Source: Microbacterium sp. CSI-V (lineage in GTDB: Bacteria; Actinomycetota; Actinomycetes; Actinomycetales; Microbacteriaceae). Taken from it: 64,000 nucleotides of DNA. The stretch's first letter is position 1; every line of letters begins with the position of its first letter. A program made the translations under genes and the position numbers. Location of the stretch: positions 558,001-622,000 of the forward strand of contig NZ_MTQM01000008.1 of assembly GCF_001984105.1 (NCBI RefSeq), read 5' to 3'. Under the pieces are notes generated by a model, which ran no database searches, had not been told where the DNA came from, and worked only from the letters and a program-made list of their open reading frames with translations. Positions 1 to 8,404 of the stretch are shown here, one piece after another.

Positions 1-1324
1 CGTTTCGGATGCCGATCCCACCGATCTCAAACATCTGCTTCAGCAGTTGCTTGACCTCGGTCTCATCGAGTTCGCCCTTGACCTCGGCGCAGACGTATTC
101 GAACGTGAAAAAACGGCTAGGCGATGTGCGAAGGGCGTCTTTGAACGCCCCCAAGTTTCTTGCCCTGTCCTCGTCCAGGACGCCCGCAAGGTTGTCAAAG
201 ATCTCTCCGACAAAGTACTCCTCGGAGTACGATCTCACCGCCGCCTTCGCATTCTCTTCAGGAACCTTCCCGTTTCCCCGGTAGGCCTTCTGGAGGTGGC
301 GCATCAGAGCAACGGCGTCGCGCGGCAGCAGACGCGTGTGATCAAGCAGGTATTCGGGGAGTTCCATGTGTGGACCCACCGTAACGCTCTTTGATAAGTA
401 CTGTCCGACCACGCTGGTCACATCCGGCGCTCCAACCTGTGCTTTGTGGGTCAGCAGCTTCCAGAGGTGGTTCTTGGCTCCGATTCCATTGGCGTGCCAG
501 TCCAGATACACGGCATGAGACTTCAGTCGGTTTATTTCAGGCCCGGGAAGCACGTCGAAAACGTCGGACCTGGCCGCTATGACGATTGAGACGGGGAGTT
601 TGTGCTCTTTCAAGAAGCGATTCAGACTCAATCCAGCTTGCATGAGACCCGCCAGGGACGTCCACTCGTCCTTCTGCTCGAAGAAGAACGAGTCCAGCCC
701 GTCCAGTGCGATCACATGTTTGCTATCTGTTGAGCACCACTCGATCATCTGCTTCAAATAGGTGTTGGCCTCGAGCGGGGTGATGGTAGATGCGTCCACG
801 CGCGACTCAGTCGAGAAGATCTTGAGGTCCAATTTGAAAGTGGAACTCGACCAAATCGCAACCGATGCCGACCAGTCAGACGTCAGCAGGCCTTTCGCTC
901 GCAGGTTCTTCACAATGGCGTAGAACTTGGCGTCAACCTTTAGCCCCTCGTCCGCTGAAAGTGATTCGACGAGTCGAAGGAGGAGGACGAACTCCCACGC
1001 TGCTTGGTTGCGGGACCCGCCCCGGGACTGTCCCATGGGGATGTTGGTCATGTCGTTCACTGGAAACCCGGCTAGGTTCCATCCCGTGTAGAACCGATTC
1101 CACTGGCCGGCCCAGCGAAGCCGTAGATGTTCCAGAACAGCGGACTTCCCGGATCCCTTTGGTCCGAGGATCAGCCAGGTTCGTCCGTCCAAGACGTGTT
1201 GGACGGCCTGGTTGTAGTCGTAGTACCCATGCAAAAGTAGCTCAGGCATCTCCAGCGCTTCGAGTGCGGCGTCGAGTTCGCCGAAGTTCAGTAGCTCGAA
1301 TTTTGGAAGCGCACCGTTACTCAT
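1..1324 (-). CDS. P-loop ATPase, Sll1717-like (3' end outside window)
   Basis: The minus strand is open from an ATG at 1324 to the window edge, so the C-terminus is missing. The translation begins MSNGALPKFELLNFGELDAA and has a Walker A loop GPKGSGKS near residue 53. A later hydrophobic strand ending in ALDGLDSFFF fits a Walker B region. The FG-x-LDAA start followed by a short helix and then the P-loop resembles the Sll1717-type P-loop ATPase family, whose role is poorly defined; many members lie in accessory or defence regions. It follows the truncated ATPase on the same strand by about 107 bases and may once have shared its transcript. The family call is by eye; the P-loop itself is clear. 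Confidence 0.68.
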   Translation of the reverse strand, partial: MSNGALPKFELLNFGELDAALEALEMPELLLHGYYDYNQAVQHVLDGRTWLILGPKGSGKSAVLEHLRLRWAGQWNRFYTGWNLAGFPVNDMTNIPMGQSRGGSRNQAAWEFVLLLRLVESLSADEGLKVDAKFYAIVKNLRAKGLLTSDWSASVAIWSSSTFKLDLKIFSTESRVDASTITPLEANTYLKQMIEWCSTDSKHVIALDGLDSFFFEQKDEWTSLAGLMQAGLSLNRFLKEHKLPVSIVIAARSDVFDVLPGPEINRLKSHAVYLDWHANGIGAKNHLWKLLTHKAQVGAPDVTSVVGQYLSKSVTVGPHMELPEYLLDHTRLLPRDAVALMRHLQKAYRGNGKVPEENAKAAVRSYSEEYFVGEIFDNLAGVLDEDRARNLGAFKDALRTSPSRFFTFEYVCAEVKGELDETEVKQLLKQMFEIGGIGIRN

Positions 1325-1430
1325 TCGCCGAGCTTACCGATGGGCCTGAGAGTCGCGCGACCCTTTCGGGGGCGTCGTGCTCGTTGGTTTTGGTAGCTTG
1401 AGACGGCTCCAACTCAGGGATCGTCCCGAA

Positions 1431-2219
1431 CTAGCTCTGCGAGGGGGCCAGAGCTTTCGGGCGACTGCTGACGGGGAAGTAGCCGTAACGCCCGATCGCA
1501 GACTTGGTGAACACCACGTCGATTACCCCATCGGGGATCCCATCTGGAGGATCCGTGTTTTCCATGACGATGACCTGCAGACCGACATAGTTCTGGAGGG
1601 ATTCGTAGAAGCGCGAGACCAAGTCGGACGGCATAGAGTCAGGCTCGTCTGAAGTGGGCTCGAGCTCGTCAGGTGGTCTGTACGTCACCAGCGGGGAATC
1701 GATGATGACGAAGCCCGGATGAGGGAGCCCATTGTTGACGCAGTATTGCCCTAGCGTCACAGTGAAAGCGGCGTGGAGAATCGCGCGTACGCCCTTGCCA
1801 TGCGCAGCCCGCGCCTGTCCACCGGCAATCACGTCCTGATCAGCGCAGTCGTATCTCACGCTCGAGCTGTCGGGGAACCCCCACGCTTCGAGCAGGTCGG
1901 CCATCTCCTGCGAGAACGCATCGAGCAACGTATAGCTTATGGAGCCAGCCGCGATTGCTACCTCCTTTGCACTGTCAGCCATCACAGCTGTCAGCGCCTG
2001 GCGCAGTTCCTCGAGTTGTTCGTAAAGCGTTAGCCCCTTCTCAACACTCGCCTTGGCCTTTGCCAACTCTTCGAGTGTGGTCTTGCTGGGTCGGAGTTCC
2101 TCATCGATGCTTGCGAGCTCCGATTCGAGCTTGCTAAGCGCGGTCTTTGGGTTTCTGGGGCCGTTGTAACGACGGTCCTTGTGGCTCCGACGGGCGTCGA
2201 TCCCGTGACCTAACGATTT
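1431..2219 (-). pseudogene. N-terminally truncated SMC/RecF-like ATPase (C-terminal fragment)
   Basis: This minus frame is open from 2219, just inside a tRNA-like sequence, to the stop at 1431. The first 60 or so residues are coiled-coil (ALSKLESELASIDEELRP and onward). Next come a signature-like segment (AAHGKGVRAILHAA) and a D-loop/Walker B-like strand GFVIIDSPLVTYRP, as in the C-terminal halves of SMC/RecF-type AAA ATPases. No N-terminal Walker A is present: the frame is cut by a TGA inside the tRNA-like sequence at 2220-2222. The possible TTG start at 2066 would give 211 residues without a P-loop. I read it as the surviving 3' part of a larger gene truncated by recombination at the att-like site. 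It could still be translated as a short protein. Confidence 0.55.
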
Positions 2220-2229
2220 TCAGGCGCTC
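2181..2229 (-). other. tRNA 3'-end-like fragment, candidate attachment-site scar
   Basis: Read on the minus strand, this stretch looks like the 3' half of a tRNA. It has an anticodon-loop-like CTGAAAA (would be tRNA-Phe, GAA), a variable segment AGGTC, a perfect 5-bp T-stem ACGGG/CCCGT around a 7-base loop ATCGACG (T-loop-like apart from the first base), then CGGAGCCAC, like an acceptor 3' strand. No 5' half is present: the sequence upstream is the hairpin of the neighbouring gene. Genomic islands commonly leave such 3' tRNA copies at one end. No integrase is visible here, so direction and element identity are unknown. Confidence 0.4.
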
Positions 2230-2233
2230 GGAT

Positions 2234-2265
2234 GCGGGAGCGGTACACATTCGCACCGCTCCCGC
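2234..2265 (-). terminator. Hairpin terminator of the 2278-2553 gene
   Basis: A perfect 11-bp inverted repeat (GCGGGAGCGGT / ACCGCTCCCGC) with a 10-base loop lies 12 bases past the stop of the small membrane protein gene. It lacks a strong T-run, as is common in high-GC actinobacteria. Confidence 0.6.
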
Positions 2266-2277
2266 CCTCCACTTTCG

Positions 2278-2553
2278 TTATCCGTCGGCGTCCGCGTGCT
2301 CGGTGAGCCGCCGTGACCTCGCGCCTCGCACCAAGATCGTCAGAACGAACCCCAGGGCGAGCGTTGGCGTCGCCAGCGACACCTCAGGCGCCATCGCTCC
2401 AACGAGAAGCCCCGCGGCCATAGCGGCCACGATCGGGATCACGGCCGCGACCCGTCGGTGGGCGTCATAGCCGAGCCCGAGTCCGACGCCGATAACGGCC
2501 AACAGCACGCAGACTGCCACCGGGGTCCGGATGAGTTCCAGAACGTACGTCAC
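2278..2553 (-). CDS. Small membrane protein, unknown function
   Basis: A 91-residue protein starting at GTG 2553, 12 bases after the stop of the upstream secreted-protein gene, with a purine-rich GGAG in the gap. Three hydrophobic stretches (about residues 9-29, 34-54 and 60-76) suggest three membrane helices with short loops, ending in a basic then acidic tail. I recognise no family. The tight spacing and shared terminator indicate co-transcription with the secreted protein. Confidence 0.6.
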   Translation of the reverse strand: MTYVLELIRTPVAVCVLLAVIGVGLGLGYDAHRRVAAVIPIVAAMAAGLLVGAMAPEVSLATPTLALGFVLTILVRGARSRRLTEHADADG

Positions 2554-2565
2554 GAGTCGCTCCGC

Positions 2566-3513
2566 TCAGCAGTACGTGTGCGAGATCGCGCCGGGCAAAG
2601 GTGCGACGACGATGTGCAGGCATCCCCGCGGCCACTGGCGGTTCGCTGTCGCTGCCTGGATTTGGAGGTAGGCAGCCCAGGCGCCGCAGGCCACGGCGAG
2701 TCCTTTCGACTTCACCAGGGCGGTGCAGAAGCCGGATGCGGCCGCGTAGTCCTTGATGCTCGCCGTCTCGGAGCGGCTCAGGGTCAGGCCCCACGCCGCG
2801 TTGCGCCACCCCCACGTGGGATCTGCGACCACCGGGTAAACCGTCGTCGCCGATGGCACGACGACCTGTGCCAGGCGGTCGCCCCGCACCTCGTAGTACG
2901 TCCGAACCGGGACGCCGGCGGCGTCGGTCGCCCACGCGGCTGCCACGGGCACGTAGATGCCGTCGCGACCCTCTTGCAGGAAGCCCGCGTTCCCCACGGC
3001 GTCGATGACCGCTCGATATCCGTCGAGACCGAACGCCGCTTCGTGCGTTGCGTCGCGGTCGGGGATGACGGTCTGCACACGGGTGTCACCGTTCTCGAGT
3101 GACTGAACCGCCAGCGTTGCGTCGTCCGCGCTCGGATACACAACGGTGCCGTCCTGCCCGATCTCGCCGTCATCCAGGCCAAGGTCAGAGGGTAGATCGA
3201 TCTTGGCGACTACGGTGCGTCCGGCGACTTCGGTGGACACCTCGACGGGGCTGGCGGGGTCGACCGGGATCGATGTGTCAGTCTCCGCTGTCGATGCGGC
3301 GAACGAGCCGTCGACTTCCACGGCCTCGGCAGGGCGCGAGCCCGCGGGCGCGGCGTCGGATACGAGGGACACGACGGTCGCCACATCCGTCGTGTCGACG
3401 ACAGTGTCGGCGCTCGCAGCCGATGCGGAGAAAGTGACGACGCAGCTCGCGACCGCGAGGATCGCCAGGGAACGCAGGTGTCGCGTCGGCCGTGTTCCGC
3501 GGGCAATCTTCAT
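2566..3513 (-). CDS. Secreted protein, unknown function
   Basis: I chose ATG 3513 (protein begins MKIARGTRP) because GAGAGG lies a few bases upstream; the upstream in-frame start at 3531 has no comparable site. About 315 residues. The N-terminus is a signal peptide: basic residues, the core LAILAVASCVVTFSASAASA, and a likely cleavage after ASA. The mature part is acidic and rich in Val, Asp and Thr. It has no cysteines until a C-terminal region of about 90 residues with four Cys and several Trp, ending in Cys. This resembles hypothetical secreted proteins of Microbacteriaceae. No enzymatic motif is visible. Confidence 0.65.
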   Translation of the reverse strand: MKIARGTRPTRHLRSLAILAVASCVVTFSASAASADTVVDTTDVATVVSLVSDAAPAGSRPAEAVEVDGSFAASTAETDTSIPVDPASPVEVSTEVAGRTVVAKIDLPSDLGLDDGEIGQDGTVVYPSADDATLAVQSLENGDTRVQTVIPDRDATHEAAFGLDGYRAVIDAVGNAGFLQEGRDGIYVPVAAAWATDAAGVPVRTYYEVRGDRLAQVVVPSATTVYPVVADPTWGWRNAAWGLTLSRSETASIKDYAAASGFCTALVKSKGLAVACGAWAAYLQIQAATANRQWPRGCLHIVVAPLPGAISHTYC

Positions 3514-3740
3514 GGGCTCACCTCTCGTCACGCGATCGCCCGGCGAGCCAGAACACAGCCAAAGGGCGATCGCTACTCGTGCTGAGCGCGGCGTGTGCGG
3601 TGCTCGAAGGTCGAGCGTAGAGAGGCGGACATGTTTGCATGCCCAGATGGGCGCGAGTTCACCCGGCGAAGTCGTCTTGTCCGCCGAACGCCCGACGCAC
3701 CGCGCTCACCCCGTGAATGAACAAAGCCGAAGCGGCGGCA

Positions 3741-4349
3741 TCACAGCCACCCCCGCTCCACCGCCACCCGCACGGCATCCGCCCGATTCCGCCCGCCGGT
3801 CTTCCCGATCGCGCTGGACAGGTGATTCTTCACCGTCCCCTCGGACAGGTGCACCATGCGGGCGATGTCGGCGATCGACCCTCCGGCGCGGGCGGCGGCG
3901 AGCACGTCCGTCTCTCGCTCGGTCAGCGGGGAGTCGCCCTGCGCCAACGACTCGGCGGCTAGAACCGGGTCCACCACGCGGTACCCGGCCGACACCCGCC
4001 GCACGGCATCCGCCAGCTCCGCCGCGGGGGTGTCCTTCACCACGAACCCCGACGCCCCGGCCTGCATGGCACGCGCGAGGTATCCGGGCCGGCCGAACGT
4101 CGTGACGATGAGGGCGCGGCATCCGGGAACCTGCGTGCGCAGAAGAGACGCGGCGGCGATGCCGTCGATACCGGGCATCTCGATGTCGAGCAGCGCCACG
4201 GTCGCCTCGGACGCGCGGGCGGCCTCGACCACCTCGTCGCCGCGGCCCACCTGGGCGACGACCTCGATGTCGGGCTCCAGACCGAGCAGCGCGGCGAGGG
4301 CGCCGCGCACGAGCGCCTGATCGTCCGCGATGAGAAGTCGGATCACCAC
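3741..4349 (-). CDS. NarL/LuxR-type response regulator (DesR-like)
   Basis: A 202-residue regulator starting at GTG 4349 (MVIRLLIADDQALV). The receiver domain has the acidic pair DD at 9-10, phosphoacceptor D55 in LLDIEMPG, the switch Thr in IVTTFG, and the conserved Lys in VVKDTP. A C-terminal LuxR-type helix-turn-helix starts at LTERETDVL and continues into the recognition helix SEGTVKNHLS. It is last in the run exporter ATPase, permease, kinase, regulator, all on the minus strand. By analogy with DesK/DesR and similar pairs it probably controls the exporter in response to envelope stress or a drug/peptide. Confidence 0.92.
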   Translation of the reverse strand: MVIRLLIADDQALVRGALAALLGLEPDIEVVAQVGRGDEVVEAARASEATVALLDIEMPGIDGIAAASLLRTQVPGCRALIVTTFGRPGYLARAMQAGASGFVVKDTPAAELADAVRRVSAGYRVVDPVLAAESLAQGDSPLTERETDVLAAARAGGSIADIARMVHLSEGTVKNHLSSAIGKTGGRNRADAVRVAVERGWL

Positions 4350-4362
4350 GTCACCCCGCCCC

Positions 4363-4447
4363 GAATCCGCCGAGGTCGCTGCGACCCAAGGTCATATCGA
4401 TCACCAGGTCACCCTCACTCGGAATCCGCCGAGGTCGCTGCGACCCA
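4363..4447. repeat. 26-bp direct repeat duplicating the kinase 3' end
   Basis: The 26-mer beginning GAATCCGCCGAGGTCGC occurs at 4363-4388 and 4422-4447, offset 59 bases. The second copy encodes the kinase segment RSDLGGF near its C-terminus. The first lies between the kinase stop and the regulator start, and still reads GRSDLGGF in an adjoining frame. It looks like a small tandem duplication that lengthened the kinase-regulator gap. Confidence 0.7.
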
Positions 4448-5507
4448 CCGACATGCGGCCGCCGGCTGTCTCGACGCGCTCGCGCAGTCCCGACAGCCCC
4501 GAGCCGGACGATGCGCCCGACGGCCCGCGCCCGTCGTCGGCGACCTCCACCGAGCGAGAGTCCAGCGACACCCGGCACACGGATGCCTCGGCGTGCCGCA
4601 CCACGTTCGTCACGGCCTCGCGCACCACCCACCCCGCGAGCTCGCGCCGGTCGGACGGCACCTGATCCGTCGACCCGGGCAGCTCGGGCGCGACCCCGGC
4701 GCTCTCCAGCGCCGCACGGGCCGCGGCGAGCTCGCCGCTGATGCTCACACCTCTATACCCGTGCACCGTCGCGCGGACGTCGGCCAGCGCACCGCGCGAC
4801 AGCTGCTCGATCTGTGCCACCTCGTCGCGGGCGGCCGGGGATCCGGCATCCATCAGTCTTCCGGCGAGCTCGGCCTTCACCGTGATCACGGTCAGCGAGT
4901 GGCCGAGGATGTCGTGCACGTCGCGCGCGACGCGGCTGCGCTCGCGTTCGGCGGCGAGCTCGGCGACCTGTTCCTGCGCGGCGCGGAGTCGCTCGAGGGT
5001 CGTGATGTTCTGCACGAAGCTCAGCATCATGATCGAGATGGAGAGGATGATCGCCGAGTTCAGCACGTTCGTGAAGGTGTCGGCGCCGCTCCGCTCCCCC
5101 ACCACGAACGACAGCGCGCTCAGCAGCAGCACGAGGATCCACGTAGGGCGCCGTGCGACGCTCGACACCGCGACCGCGACGCCGACGAACGTCCACATCC
5201 ACCGCACGTCTTCGCCGATCCAGGGCGTGAGGCTCAGGCTGAGGGCGAACATCACCGCGGCCGGGATCAGTCGGCGCCACCCCGAGGTCGTCCGGCGCGC
5301 GAACGGGACGCTCACGAGGAACACCGCCGCGAACACCACCACGATGAGAGTCCCCACGGCGTGAGCGACGGGATCGGGCACTTCCCAGATCGACAGCAGC
5401 GTCGGGAAGGTCCAGATCAGCGAGAGCCCGCCGCCGATGAACCAGCCCCGCGTGAACGAGCGCCGGCCCGGAACGCGGAAGCGTCCCGGGCTGGTCTTCT
5501 CGTCCAT
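4401..5507 (-). CDS. Sensor histidine kinase, DesK-like
   Basis: About 368 residues from ATG 5507 (MDEKTSPGRF); GTG 5516 is an equally possible start. The frame stays open further upstream, but that part overlaps the permease gene. Five or so membrane helices fill residues 20-165. A HisKA_3 dimerisation domain follows with phosphoacceptor His198 in ARDVHDILGHS, then an HATPase_c domain with the N-box VREAVTNVVRHAEA and the G-box VADDGRGPSG. The architecture is that of DesK/LiaS-type kinases paired with NarL-type regulators. The permease stop lies about 20 bases upstream, so the two are co-transcribed. Confidence 0.9.
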   Translation of the reverse strand: MDEKTSPGRFRVPGRRSFTRGWFIGGGLSLIWTFPTLLSIWEVPDPVAHAVGTLIVVVFAAVFLVSVPFARRTTSGWRRLIPAAVMFALSLSLTPWIGEDVRWMWTFVGVAVAVSSVARRPTWILVLLLSALSFVVGERSGADTFTNVLNSAIILSISIMMLSFVQNITTLERLRAAQEQVAELAAERERSRVARDVHDILGHSLTVITVKAELAGRLMDAGSPAARDEVAQIEQLSRGALADVRATVHGYRGVSISGELAAARAALESAGVAPELPGSTDQVPSDRRELAGWVVREAVTNVVRHAEASVCRVSLDSRSVEVADDGRGPSGASSGSGLSGLRERVETAGGRMSVGRSDLGGFRVRVTW

Positions 5508-5527
5508 GTCGTTCACGATAGAGCGGC

Positions 5528-6325
5528 TCACGAACGCCGCGTGTCCCGCCGGAAGAAGTACACCGTGCCGGCGACGAACACCGCGAGCCACACCACCGCG
5601 TTGATCAGGGCGCCGAGGTCGAAGGCATCCCCCGTCAGCGGCGCACGCGCCAGCTCGGCGATGCCGTACACGGGCGTCAGCTTGCCGACCGTCTGCAGGA
5701 AGTCGGGCATCGACGACAGCGGGTAGAACAGCCCGCCGAGGAACGACAGCAGCACCACCGCGAGGCTCGTGATCTGCGCGACGTTCTCGCCCGGCACCAT
5801 GTACCCGACCATGAGTCCGAGCGTCGTGAACACCGCCCCGGCCAGGAGCCATGCGGCCAGACCCGTGACGATCCACTGCCCCGCCGACAGCTCAACCCCG
5901 ACCAGGGATGCCACGACATACGTCGCGATCACGGCGATGAGTCCGAACAGCATGCCCGCCAGGAGCTTCACGATCACGTTGACGAGCGGATTCAGCGGCG
6001 TGAGGCGCAGCTGCCGCGTCCAGCCCTGCGCGCGCTCGACGGCGACGGCGGCACCCGTCTGGGTGGCCGACATCATCGCGCCGTACATCGCCATCGAGAC
6101 CATGATGTACGCGGCCACCGACACTCCCCCGTCGGCCACCGGCACCTGCGTCAGGGGCTCGTCGAGCATCTGGTAGCCGATGATGAAGAACATCAGCACC
6201 GGGAACGCCACGGTGAAGAACAGCGCCCGCGGGTTGCGGAGCTTGCGGACCAGCTCGATCCGCAGATACGTGAGCGTGAAACCCCCCAGCACGGGGGCGG
6301 GACGGTCGCGGCTGATGGCGGTCAT
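5528..6325 (-). CDS. ABC-2 type transporter permease
   Basis: A 265-residue membrane protein with six hydrophobic segments in ABC-2 arrangement. The N-terminal cytoplasmic part carries ELVRKLRNPRALFFT, followed by a first helix FPVLMFFIIGYQML. A large extracytoplasmic loop follows, then the typical helix block with PGENVAQ and FLGGLFYPLSSMPDF. It overlaps the ATPase gene by 4 bases, implying translational coupling. With that ATPase it should form an exporter for a drug, lipid or peptide; the substrate cannot be told from sequence. Confidence 0.9.
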   Translation of the reverse strand: MTAISRDRPAPVLGGFTLTYLRIELVRKLRNPRALFFTVAFPVLMFFIIGYQMLDEPLTQVPVADGGVSVAAYIMVSMAMYGAMMSATQTGAAVAVERAQGWTRQLRLTPLNPLVNVIVKLLAGMLFGLIAVIATYVVASLVGVELSAGQWIVTGLAAWLLAGAVFTTLGLMVGYMVPGENVAQITSLAVVLLSFLGGLFYPLSSMPDFLQTVGKLTPVYGIAELARAPLTGDAFDLGALINAVVWLAVFVAGTVYFFRRDTRRS

Positions 6326-7257
6326 CGGGTTGCTCCGTTCGAGGCGTCGGCGGATGCCGGGGAGTCGATGGTGAGCGCGACGAACACGCTCTCGAGGTTT
6401 CGCGCGGTGATCTCGAGATCCCGCGCGGGGGTTTCCGCCAGGAGGTGGCGCGCGAGGGCGTCGGAATCGCGGGTGTGCAGCGTCACGCGCTCGCCGGCGG
6501 CCTCGACCGAATCGACGCCCGGGAGGGACGCGAGCGCCGTGATGTCGGCATCCGGGATCGTCGCCTGCACGATCCGACCCGAGACGAGGTTCTTGATCTC
6601 GGCCGTGGTGCCGTTGGCGACGATCTGGCCGCTGCGCATCAGCACGATGCGGTCGGCGTACTCGTCGGCCTCGTCGAGGTAGTGCGTTGCGAACATCACG
6701 GTGCGGCCGCGGGCGGCATCCGTCCGGATCGCGTTCCAGAACGAGCGACGGGCCTCGACGTCCATGCCGGTGGTCGGCTCATCGAGGATCAGCAGCGCCG
6801 GGTCGCTCACGAGCGCCATCGCGAAGCGCAGCCGCTGCTGCTCGCCGCCCGAGCAGAGTCCGACGCGGCGATTCGCCAGATCCCGGATGCCGGCCCGCTC
6901 CAGCGCCTCGTCGACGGGACGCTTCTCGGCGAACAGGGATGCCGTCAGCTCGACCGTCTCGCGGACCGTGAGGTCTTTCAGCAGACCCCCCGTCTGCAGG
7001 ACGGCGGAGACGAGGCCGCGCGACACCGCCCCGCGCGGGGTGTACCCGAAGACGCTGATGGAGCCCGAGTCGGGGTTCGTGAGGCCGAGGATCATGTCGA
7101 TCGTGGTGGTCTTGCCGGCGCCGTTCGGGCCGAGGAACGCCACGATCTCGCCGGGCTGCACCCGCAGATCGACGCCGCGGACGGCGTGGACGGAGCCGAA
7201 GCTCTTGACGACGCCCCGCGCGTCGATCGCGGCGGGGGCGGTGCTGGAGGAGGTCAT
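6322..7257 (-). CDS. ABC transporter ATP-binding protein (DrrA-type exporter)
   Basis: A 311-residue ATPase, first gene of the four-gene operon. Walker A GPNGAGKT at about 43-50, Walker B LLILDEPT, D-loop and switch His in FATHYLDEAD. The signature reads CSGGEQQR instead of the usual LSGGQ; Cys in the first position is uncommon but known in exporter ATPases. A C-terminal domain of about 90 residues resembles the DrrA/CcmA_3 tail. It pairs with the ABC-2 permease that overlaps its 3' end. Confidence 0.92.
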   Translation of the reverse strand: MTSSSTAPAAIDARGVVKSFGSVHAVRGVDLRVQPGEIVAFLGPNGAGKTTTIDMILGLTNPDSGSISVFGYTPRGAVSRGLVSAVLQTGGLLKDLTVRETVELTASLFAEKRPVDEALERAGIRDLANRRVGLCSGGEQQRLRFAMALVSDPALLILDEPTTGMDVEARRSFWNAIRTDAARGRTVMFATHYLDEADEYADRIVLMRSGQIVANGTTAEIKNLVSGRIVQATIPDADITALASLPGVDSVEAAGERVTLHTRDSDALARHLLAETPARDLEITARNLESVFVALTIDSPASADASNGATR

Positions 7258-7301
7258 GTCCTCATGCTGGCCCGGCGCCGTGCCCCGTGCCTGGGGCGGG
7301 G

Positions 7302-7320
7302 GTCACCTTGTGGGGGTGAC
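7302..7320. promoter_or_regulatory. Candidate operator upstream of the exporter/two-component operon
   Basis: A perfect inverted repeat, GTCACC-N7-GGTGAC, lies 45 bases upstream of the ATPase start, between this operon and the lipoprotein gene. The size and symmetry fit a dimeric regulator such as the operon's own response regulator. That assignment is inference. Confidence 0.3.
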
Positions 7321-7340
7321 GTTCGTCATGGGTGGCGCGG

Positions 7341-7811
7341 TTACGGCGCTTCGGTCGCGGGCCGCTGCGCGCACTGCGAAGTCGAAAGGATATCGACGAC
7401 GACTCCCTCGTCGCGTGTGAGCACCGAAACGTCGACAGTGCTGTTGGAGTATCCGGGGGCAATGAAACTCGCGGCCGGATAGTTGAGTTCGAGACCTCGG
7501 TCATCGGTGCGGAAGTCGGAACCGAGCGCCGCGGGGAGCCCATCGACGAAACTCTGACCGTCGAAGCCCTCGGGAGGGAACACCGTCCACTGGCCGGTGT
7601 AGAAGACGCCTTCCCCTTCGCATCCGAAAGGCTTGTCCGAGGGATTCTTCTCGACGCGGATGCCGCTCGGGAGCTCGTCGACGACGCGCTGCATCGCCGC
7701 CTGCGCCTGGCTGCGGACCGCCTCGTAGGTCGGCAGCGGGGTCGGTGCGCAGCCGGTCAGGGTGAGCGCGGCTGCCGCAAGGAGTGCGAGCGCGGGGCGG
7801 GTGGCATCCAA
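7341..7811 (-). CDS. Small lipoprotein, unknown function
   Basis: A 156-residue protein beginning at TTG 7811, about ten bases after a good GGAGG site. The signal ends in the lipobox LTLTGC at residues 16-21, so it should be lipid-anchored at the outer membrane face. The mature domain starts with a helix rich in Gln and Ala (SQAQAAMQRVVDEL) and contains a Cys in FGCEGEG and another near the end (STSQCAQ) that could pair. Its order of elements matches the lipoprotein encoded just upstream at 7920-8396; the two look like diverged paralogues. No enzymatic motif is seen. Confidence 0.7.
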   Translation of the reverse strand: MDATRPALALLAAAALTLTGCAPTPLPTYEAVRSQAQAAMQRVVDELPSGIRVEKNPSDKPFGCEGEGVFYTGQWTVFPPEGFDGQSFVDGLPAALGSDFRTDDRGLELNYPAASFIAPGYSNSTVDVSVLTRDEGVVVDILSTSQCAQRPATEAP

Positions 7812-7919
7812 AATCGTGAACTCCTCCCCCGATGGCCTCGCGACGCCCCGGAACCGGCCGCTTCGGTCGACCCGCCGAGGTCGCCGCCGCGAGTGACACA
7901 GACTATGCGGTTCGGATAC

Positions 7920-8396
7920 TCAGCCCGCCGGGGACTGGTCGTAGTAGTCGCACGGATTCCCGGGCACGCAGACACCACCCAAGCTGATCGCATAGGTGGG
8001 TGCCGTTGCGAAGGAGATGGCCTTGACCGGTCCTCCGCTGCCGAAGACCGCGGGGACGGGGTTAGACGTGACGCGCGAGTCAATGCCCAGCGAGGTCCAG
8101 TAGTCCGCGACACGTTGAACGTCTGCAGCGGGGTCGGTCCCAAGATTCGTCGTGAAAGCGCCATGGGTGAAGGAAACGCCGTCCTGATTGTCGACCCGGC
8201 ATTCCTGCGGGGCGGCGAAACCCTGTCGATCCAGGGTCCAATCGCTTCCTCCCGCGGCTTCTATCGTGCCGTTGAGGATCGTCAGGGCCTGATCGCGTGC
8301 TTCTTCCGGACTCATTGCGGCTTCCTTCGTCGAGCAGCCCGATAGGGCGAGCACGGTCGCAAGGAAGAGAGGCAGCGCACTTCTTCGCCAGATCAT
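7920..8396 (-). CDS. Small lipoprotein, paralogue-like to its neighbour
   Basis: A 158-residue protein from ATG 8396. I chose this start because it precedes a clear lipoprotein signal (MIWRRSALPLFLATVLALSGC); the longer frame overlaps the methyltransferase gene. The lipobox is ALSGC. The mature region begins with a helix, then Cys-containing strands (QECRVDNQDG, GGVCVPGNPC). The start is only 8 bases past the methyltransferase stop, so it is probably read from the methyltransferase promoter. Function unknown. Confidence 0.7.
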   Translation of the reverse strand: MIWRRSALPLFLATVLALSGCSTKEAAMSPEEARDQALTILNGTIEAAGGSDWTLDRQGFAAPQECRVDNQDGVSFTHGAFTTNLGTDPAADVQRVADYWTSLGIDSRVTSNPVPAVFGSGGPVKAISFATAPTYAISLGGVCVPGNPCDYYDQSPAG

Positions 8397-8404
8397 GTGC
8401 GAGG

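Noticed and set aside
2181..2229. Functional tRNA gene
   Set aside because: No 5' acceptor, D-arm or left anticodon stem; the sequence before it is a terminator hairpin.
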